Source: Lentimicrobium sp.
Lineage (GTDB): Bacteria > Bacteroidota > Bacteroidia > Bacteroidales > Lentimicrobiaceae
Direction: 5' to 3'
NCBI GenBank assembly: GCA_024709105.1
Contig: JANJXJ010000011.1
Location: forward strand, 1-58,947
DNA: 58,947 nucleotides
Positions 54,453-58,947 of this stretch are shown piece after piece. Numbering within the stretch: position 1 is the stretch's first letter; each line of letters starts with the position of its first letter. The notes below the pieces were generated by a model. The model did no database searches and was not told the DNA's origin. It saw only the letters and a list, made by a program, of their open reading frames with translations. Position numbers and translations under genes: made by a program.

Positions 54453-56012
54453 CTATTCTTTTTGAGGTATCAATGACATAGCATATTCAGCAATTGCCAG
54501 AATGGAAAGGCTGGGATTAACACCCGGGTTGCAGGGCAAAACTGAACTGTCGAGCACATAAAGACCTGGAAATCCGTGTATTATAAATTTGTCATTCACA
54601 ACGCTGTTTTGCGGGTTCTGGCCCGGAGGGCAGCCTCCGATGATGTGGGCTGTTGTGGATTTGTTGAGCAAGGTTTCAGTAAGGTTGTTCATTGCAGTGC
54701 CATTCACTTTTCGGGCAAAACGATGTAATATTTTCTGCCCTTCAGGAATATAGGCAGGTACATGGCCACTGTTTTTGTCGAAATTAAGTCCATATCCAAA
54801 CCATTTTCGCCTAAGCTTCAGATGCATAGAGCTGTCGCAGCATTGCATTACCAGCATAACGATGCTGTGTTCGCCCCATCTGAAATCAAAAAGCAGTTTC
54901 ATAAATTTTACCGGGTGCAATAGTGTTGCTGCGATTGCTCCGAAGGCTCGCTTAACAGGATGTGATGAGTCGTGAGCAAACCCGCCGAGGTGTGTTATAA
55001 ATCCGCTCTTATCATTGAACTTAACCATTTCAATATGCATTCCTTCTGCAGGACTAATAATCGAAGTAATGGCCAGTCCGTTGTTGAGTTTGCGGTCGGC
55101 GCCGGCCAGGCCGCTGATGCTTTGTGAATTGGTTCTTACATTCATGCCAATGGAATCAGGCAAACCGGGCAGGGTATAGTAAAGGAACTTTTGTTTTAGA
55201 AGTAGTTCGGTTGTGCCTAAAACACCTGCACTGATAATCAGATTTTTGCATGAAAATGTTGCGCTTAGTCCACTGTTCCTGAGCTTCCTGGTTTTTACTT
55301 CGTAACCATGTTTGGTTTGCCTGATTTTTATGGCTTTGGTGTCTGGGAAAATTGCTGTACCGTTTTTTTGTGCGAACCAAAGGTAATTTTTGTCGAGGGT
55401 GTTTTTCGCATTGTTCCTGCACCCTGTCATACATCCGGCACAACCGGTACATCCGTTTCTTAGGGGGCCTTCACCATTAAAATACGGGTCGGTTGCGATG
55501 TCGGGGTCACCGAAATATACACCGGTTTTCACCAACTTGAAAGTGTGAGTTCTGTTCTTTTCTCCGGCGATTTCTTTCAGGATTTCATCCTCAGGCAGGC
55601 CCTCAAAGGGATGTGTATTTGCTCCCATCATGCAGGAGGCTTTTTCATAAAAAGGCTGAAGTTCTGTTTTCCAATTCTTTCCTTCGGGCCACCCCGGACT
55701 ATCAAAAAAGTTGTCGGGCGGGCGCATCAGCGTGTTGGCATAAACCAGGCTTCCGCCTCCAACACCGCAGCCGGAGAGAACAAATACTTTGTTTAAAAAA
55801 CTGCATTTTAAAATTCCGTGCAGCCCCAGCGCTGGCATCCACAGAAACCTTCTCAGGTTCCAGTCGGTTTTGGCGAAGTCCTGACTTTTGAACTCTCGTC
55901 CTTGTTCAATAACGGCAACCTTGTATCCTTTTTCGCTCAGCCGAAGGGCAGATACACTGCCGCCAAATCCAGATCCAATGATCAGGTAATCATATGCATA
56001 CGGGGGGTGCAT
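54453..56012 (-). CDS. GMC-family FAD oxidoreductase (cholesterol-oxidase-like)
   Basis: A 519-residue flavoprotein. N-terminal FAD loop IIGSGFGGSVSALRLSEKGY, GCGVGGGSLVYANTL, then a Cys cluster CTGCAGCMTGC (about 188-198) followed by RNNAKNTLDKNYL, a signature of the cholesterol-oxidase-like GMC branch. C-terminal part has IIGGCPPGQNP and LYVLDSSVLPCNPGVNPSLS with the GMC C-terminal motif. It oxidises an alcohol, possibly a sterol-like or polyol compound, with FAD; the substrate is unknown. No signal peptide was seen, so it is probably cytoplasmic or membrane-associated. Confidence 0.88.
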   Translation of the reverse strand: MHPPYAYDYLIIGSGFGGSVSALRLSEKGYKVAVIEQGREFKSQDFAKTDWNLRRFLWMPALGLHGILKCSFLNKVFVLSGCGVGGGSLVYANTLMRPPDNFFDSPGWPEGKNWKTELQPFYEKASCMMGANTHPFEGLPEDEILKEIAGEKNRTHTFKLVKTGVYFGDPDIATDPYFNGEGPLRNGCTGCAGCMTGCRNNAKNTLDKNYLWFAQKNGTAIFPDTKAIKIRQTKHGYEVKTRKLRNSGLSATFSCKNLIISAGVLGTTELLLKQKFLYYTLPGLPDSIGMNVRTNSQSISGLAGADRKLNNGLAITSIISPAEGMHIEMVKFNDKSGFITHLGGFAHDSSHPVKRAFGAIAATLLHPVKFMKLLFDFRWGEHSIVMLVMQCCDSSMHLKLRRKWFGYGLNFDKNSGHVPAYIPEGQKILHRFARKVNGTAMNNLTETLLNKSTTAHIIGGCPPGQNPQNSVVNDKFIIHGFPGLYVLDSSVLPCNPGVNPSLSILAIAEYAMSLIPQKE

Positions 56013-56225
56013 AGGGGTGATTTTGCTGTAAATTTAGAGAAAAAATTCTTTGTTAAATTGTTAAATAAACAATAATTTGTCAGATAGATATATTATATAA
56101 AGTTCAGGGAAACAGCCGTTTAAGATCAGATGAATTAATATTTTATTCAGAATGGCTGGTTTTATTAATTTGATTATCATGCCGATGTTCATATCTTAGC
56201 TGTTTAAATTAATTACACATAAGTT

Positions 56226-56996
56226 ATGGCAACTACCTCCGAAGAATTTTATTTTGAAGAAGTTAGTCCGGCAGATGCGGCTGAGAAAGGAATTTGCTGC
56301 AGTAAGGATCGCAAATCAAAAGGTTTTAATGCCAAGATAAACTGGATGTGCAAACCGGAGAATGATGGTTTGCGGCTGATTCTTGCAGGCAGGCCTCAGG
56401 CCGGAATAATTGGTTTTGCCGAGTATTTGCCTGCAGATGCAGCCTGGCGGCCGGTTTTGGCTGAAAACTATATGTTTATTCAATGCATAGCCATGTATGA
56501 AAAGAAATCCCGCAACCAGGGTGTTGCCGGTGCAATGCTCGGATTTATTGAGGATAAGGCACTTAAACAAGGTATGAACGGCGTTTGTGTTATGACAAGT
56601 ACTGGCTCATGGATGGCCGATAAAAGTCTCTTTGAAAAGAATGGATATCAGGTTTGCGATTCGCAGGGTCGGTTTGAATTATTATGTAAAACTTTTAAAT
56701 CAGGTACTTCGGCTCCTAAGCTGATTGATCAGTCTGCTGCTCTTACTCAATATAAGGGCTGGAATCTTATATATGCCGATCAGTGTCCCTGGCATCAAAA
56801 AGCAGTAAACGATCTGCTGGAAGCTGCTGCTGAAAACAATATTCAGCTAAAAGTCACCTTGTTGGAAACAGCAGCGCAAGCCAGAAATACTCCTACGGGT
56901 TTTGGCACCTTCGGCCTGATAAAGGACGGAAAGCTATTGACTGATCATTACATCAGTAAAACCCGTTTTTTGAATATACTCAGGAAAGGGAAATAA
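56226..56996 (+). CDS. GNAT acetyltransferase fused to a YoaP-like domain
   Basis: A 256-residue two-domain protein. Residues about 1-165 are a GNAT fold with MFIQCIAMYEKKSRNQGVAG as the acetyl-CoA-binding core. Residues about 175-256 resemble the YoaP C-terminal domain, a thioredoxin-like fold with YADQCPWHQKAVNDLLEAAA near the start. Proteins of this type are known from Firmicutes and Bacteroidota but their substrate is not. The N-terminal part also carries CCSKDRKSKGF. Monocistronic by position. Confidence 0.82.
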   Translation: MATTSEEFYFEEVSPADAAEKGICCSKDRKSKGFNAKINWMCKPENDGLRLILAGRPQAGIIGFAEYLPADAAWRPVLAENYMFIQCIAMYEKKSRNQGVAGAMLGFIEDKALKQGMNGVCVMTSTGSWMADKSLFEKNGYQVCDSQGRFELLCKTFKSGTSAPKLIDQSAALTQYKGWNLIYADQCPWHQKAVNDLLEAAAENNIQLKVTLLETAAQARNTPTGFGTFGLIKDGKLLTDHYISKTRFLNILRKGK

Positions 56997-57138
56997 ACAG
57001 ATTGTCATTTCACCAGTTATAGATGGGAAATATGTTTTTATTTTGTTTCAGAACAGTTTAACCAGAATTAGCGCAAGGAAAAATTATATCCTGAGTTTTA
57101 ATGAAGTCAGGTTGGTTAATGTTTAAGATGATAAAATA

Positions 57139-57170
57139 TTTGCATTAGTCAATATATAAACTTACATTTG
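57139..57170 (+). promoter_or_regulatory. promoter of the mobile-mystery A/B operon
   Basis: TTTG (57139-57142), 20-nt spacer, TACATTTG (57163-57170), 31 nt before the ATG at 57202: a full match to the Bacteroidota promoter plan. Confidence 0.5.
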
Positions 57171-57201
57171 CAGATTAATAATCAGTTTAAAACCTTACGA
57201 A

Positions 57202-57660
57202 ATGAATGCCAGGAAACTTATGGTTGAGCAGCTTGACAAAAAGCTGATGCCATTTAAACACGTTGCCGGAATCATCGCTCCACCTGCTGGCTGGATAAAA
57301 GCTATAAGGACTGCATTAGGGATGACTTTGCAACAACTTGCCAATAAACATGGGATATCAAAGCAGAGTGTATTGGAAATGGAGAGGCGGGAGAAGGAGG
57401 GAACGATTACCTTAAACACACTCAGGGATTTGGCTCAATCCATGGATTTAAAGTTGGTATATGGATTTGTTCCTGCAGACGGATCTCTTGAATTAATGAT
57501 TGAGCGAAAAGCAAAGGAGTTGGCACGCAGTATTGTTTTGCGTACTTCTGTAACTATGCAGTTGGAAGATCAGAAAAATGCAGATGAAAGAATTCAAAAA
57601 TCAATATCAGAAAGAGCAGACTTTCTTATGCGTGAAATGCCAAAATCATTATGGGACTGA
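57202..57660 (+). CDS. mobile mystery protein A (HTH, antitoxin-like)
   Basis: A 152-residue protein with an XRE-type helix-turn-helix at about 33-82: GWIKAIRTALGMTLQQLANK and HGISKQSVLEMERREKEGTI. The C-terminal half is helical (ARSIVLRTSVTMQLEDQ). I recognise it as the family called mobile mystery protein A, always followed by mobile mystery protein B. It likely represses its own operon and neutralises the Fic-type partner (inference from the pair architecture). The stop overlaps the start of the next gene by 10 nt. Confidence 0.88.
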   Translation: MNARKLMVEQLDKKLMPFKHVAGIIAPPAGWIKAIRTALGMTLQQLANKHGISKQSVLEMERREKEGTITLNTLRDLAQSMDLKLVYGFVPADGSLELMIERKAKELARSIVLRTSVTMQLEDQKNADERIQKSISERADFLMREMPKSLWD

Positions 57661-58247
57661 ACTTTCAATATATTTCGGGACAAACCCCCGTTGATGAAGA
57701 TGAAGCGCTTGGTCTGCTGATTCCTTCCATTACCTGGAGGTCAGAGCTTGATGAGTTTGAACAACAGAATATAGAAGAAGCCATGTTGTGGATTGCTTCA
57801 AAAAAAATGAATGCCGGGACTGTTTTCTCTGATTCATTCATTAAATTGCTGCATCAAAAGATGTTTGGCTATGTTTGGAAATGGGCTGGTGAATTCAGGA
57901 AAAGTAATAAAAATATTGGGGTTGATAAGTGGCAGATTCCGGTGGCTTTGAAAACCTTGTGCGATGATGCGCTTTATTGGAATGAGAAAAGTATCTACAG
58001 CCCTGATGAATTTGCAATTCGTTTTAAGCATAGAATTGTTAGTATTCATTGCTTTGTAAATGGTAACGGCAGGCATAGTCGTCTGTTAGCTGATATAATA
58101 ATTGAAAAGTTGTATAATCTTCCTGTTTTTACCTGGGGAGCGGGCGATCTGATTCATTCGGGTGATATCAGAGCCAAGTACCTTAGGGCGTTGAATCTGG
58201 CTGATGCCGGAGATTTAAGTGCTTTAATTGAATTTGCAAGATCCTGA
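57651..58247 (+). CDS. mobile mystery protein B (Fic-family)
   Basis: A 198-residue Fic-domain protein. N-terminus has SGQTPVDEDEALGLLIP and FEQQNIEEAMLW, then WAGEFRKSNKNIG and the Fic motif HCFVNGNGRHSR (His133 to Arg144). His133 and the GNGR anion loop are intact, but the D/E position of HxFx(D/E)GNGR is Asn137 here, as I recall for this subfamily. By family it may transfer AMP or another nucleotide to a host protein, or be a toxin controlled by the upstream HTH protein. It overlaps the upstream gene by 10 nt, so translation is coupled. Confidence 0.88.
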   Translation: MGLNFQYISGQTPVDEDEALGLLIPSITWRSELDEFEQQNIEEAMLWIASKKMNAGTVFSDSFIKLLHQKMFGYVWKWAGEFRKSNKNIGVDKWQIPVALKTLCDDALYWNEKSIYSPDEFAIRFKHRIVSIHCFVNGNGRHSRLLADIIIEKLYNLPVFTWGAGDLIHSGDIRAKYLRALNLADAGDLSALIEFARS

Positions 58248-58392
58248 ATCAAAGGTGTTTTTAGTAATTACTACACTTTAGTTTTAAGAAGCTTAATTAA
58301 TTGTAGTTGTAAAGACTGCTGTTTAATTCACTGTTTATTTATCCCTTTCTGAATAAGAAACTCTTACGTTTTATCATTTTTCAGAAATATAT

Positions 58393-58431
58393 AAAACCGG
58401 AAACAGGCCGGGAGACCTGTTGTCCGGTTTT
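58393..58431. terminator. large bidirectional terminator-like hairpin
   Basis: A long stem: AAAACCGGAAACAGG (58393 on) pairs with CCTGTTGTCCGGTTTT (to 58431) with one bulge. It lies between the convergent Fic gene and the minus-strand beta-helix gene. A second hairpin, CCGGAAG (58435-58441) with CTTCCGG (58449-58455), follows. Confidence 0.7.
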
Positions 58432-58470
58432 GATCCGGAAGCCTGTTACTTCCGGAAGTGGTAAAACACA

Positions 58471-58947
58471 CTATAAACCACCGCTTACTTCGCCTGAATC
58501 AAAATTGTAAACATTGCCCGAAGGATTTCCCGAGAAGGAAACATCGGAATGTGTTATCATGCTGTCATCATGTATTCCTATTCCGTAATATCTTGAATTG
58601 CGGAGTGTTACATTGTTCATGATAAGTTTTGAACTATATTCGAGCACAACATTACATTTGAATGAGCTGTTTGAGCCGGCATACTCTATTATACAATGGT
58701 TAAGGGTGTTGTCTTTGTCATTGGCAATATACAGCCCTTCCCAGTTTGATGCATTGGAGCTGAGCTTTGAGAAAAGCACCGGCTCAGCTGCGGTTCCGTT
58801 TACCTGAAGCCTGCCCGAATTTACTACATTCATCCAGGTGTCGGCGCTGAAAAGCAATTGCACTCCTTTGCCGATGGTAAGGTTCTTTTCAACATAAGAG
58901 CTATACTCAAAAGCATAAGGAACTGTAGTTTTATTCAGGGTAAAATC
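58471..58947 (-). CDS. 3' part of a right-handed beta-helix surface protein (truncated by window)
   Basis: The frame is open to the window edge on the minus strand, giving at least 158 residues; the apparent GTG at 58863 is internal. The visible part has beta-helix-type rungs: LTIGKGVQLLF, GRLQVNGTAAEPVLF, NWEGLYIAND, LNHCIIEYAGSN, LIMNNVTLRNSRYYGIGI. It ends SGEVSGGL without a T9SS sorting domain. Likely a secreted or surface adhesin/polysaccharide-binding or lyase-like protein; the N-terminus lies outside the window, so no firmer call is possible. Confidence 0.75.
   Translation of the reverse strand, partial: DFTLNKTTVPYAFEYSSYVEKNLTIGKGVQLLFSADTWMNVVNSGRLQVNGTAAEPVLFSKLSSNASNWEGLYIANDKDNTLNHCIIEYAGSNSSFKCNVVLEYSSKLIMNNVTLRNSRYYGIGIHDDSMITHSDVSFSGNPSGNVYNFDSGEVSGGL

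Overview
The window is a chromosomal segment of a Gram-negative member of the Bacteroidota, most likely a Bacteroidales-type lineage. The evidence is a fused MurF-alanine racemase, a TonB-dependent receptor with an N-terminal carboxypeptidase-like regulatory domain, proteins with C-terminal type IX secretion (T9SS) sorting domains, a PorV/PorQ-like barrel, a DUF4296 lipoprotein, bacterial GGGP synthase, Kdo transferase, and repeated matches to the Bacteroidota promoter element TAnnTTTG. No rRNA, CRISPR array or complete insertion sequence was seen.

Layout. 1-3.4 kb (minus): DUF4296 lipoprotein, membrane-anchored OmpH-like protein, RecQ. 3.4-5.3 kb: AT-rich non-coding DNA with three single tRNA genes (Thr-CGT, Pro-CGG, Lys-CTT), each followed by its own terminator. 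5.3-8.7 kb (plus): MeaB GTPase, an outer-membrane-type protein, Kdo transferase. 8.7-12.1 kb (minus): a sensor-like domain fused to a nucleotidyltransferase, a metallophosphoesterase and a secreted M28 peptidase, probably one operon. 12.1-21.6 kb (plus): a tightly packed run pdxA, murF-alr, GT2, two tandem paralogous polytopic proteins with extracytoplasmic C-terminal domains, and a GT39-like protein. 21.7-22.9 kb: a DUF4143 AAA ATPase whose promoter lies inside an inverted repeat. 23.0-31.7 kb (minus): two further glycan transcription units: aldo/keto reductase, polytopic GT-like protein and methyltransferase-GT2 fusion; then GT2, methyltransferase, F420-hydrogenase-beta-like Fe-S protein and flippase-like protein with overlapping genes. 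31.9-32.8 kb: HIT protein and GreA. 32.9-42.0 kb (minus): a three-gene surface module (TonB receptor, 1430-residue T9SS-type protein, PorV-like barrel). 42.1-48.5 kb: small envelope proteins, S-adenosylhomocysteinase, a repeat-rich intergenic island, GGGP synthase and a DPP4-like S9 peptidase. 48.8-52.9 kb (plus): nucleotide-sugar genes (WbpE-like aminotransferase, WbpD-like acetyltransferase, GalE, RfbB). 53-58.9 kb: small membrane protein, T9SS cargo, GMC oxidoreductase, GNAT-YoaP fusion, a mobile-mystery A/B (HTH-Fic) pair and the 3' part of a beta-helix surface protein.

The dominant theme is the cell envelope: lipid A-Kdo, peptidoglycan precursor and D-Ala supply, polyprenyl-linked sugar transfer, nucleotide sugars, and T9SS/TonB surface proteins. 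The least explained units are the sensor-nucleotidyltransferase/phosphoesterase pair, the paralogous membrane glycosyltransferase-like proteins with C-terminal beta-sandwich-like domains, the glycan module containing an F420-beta-like protein, and the TonB/T9SS/PorV trio. All functional calls come from reading translated sequence and motif recognition; no database search was run.
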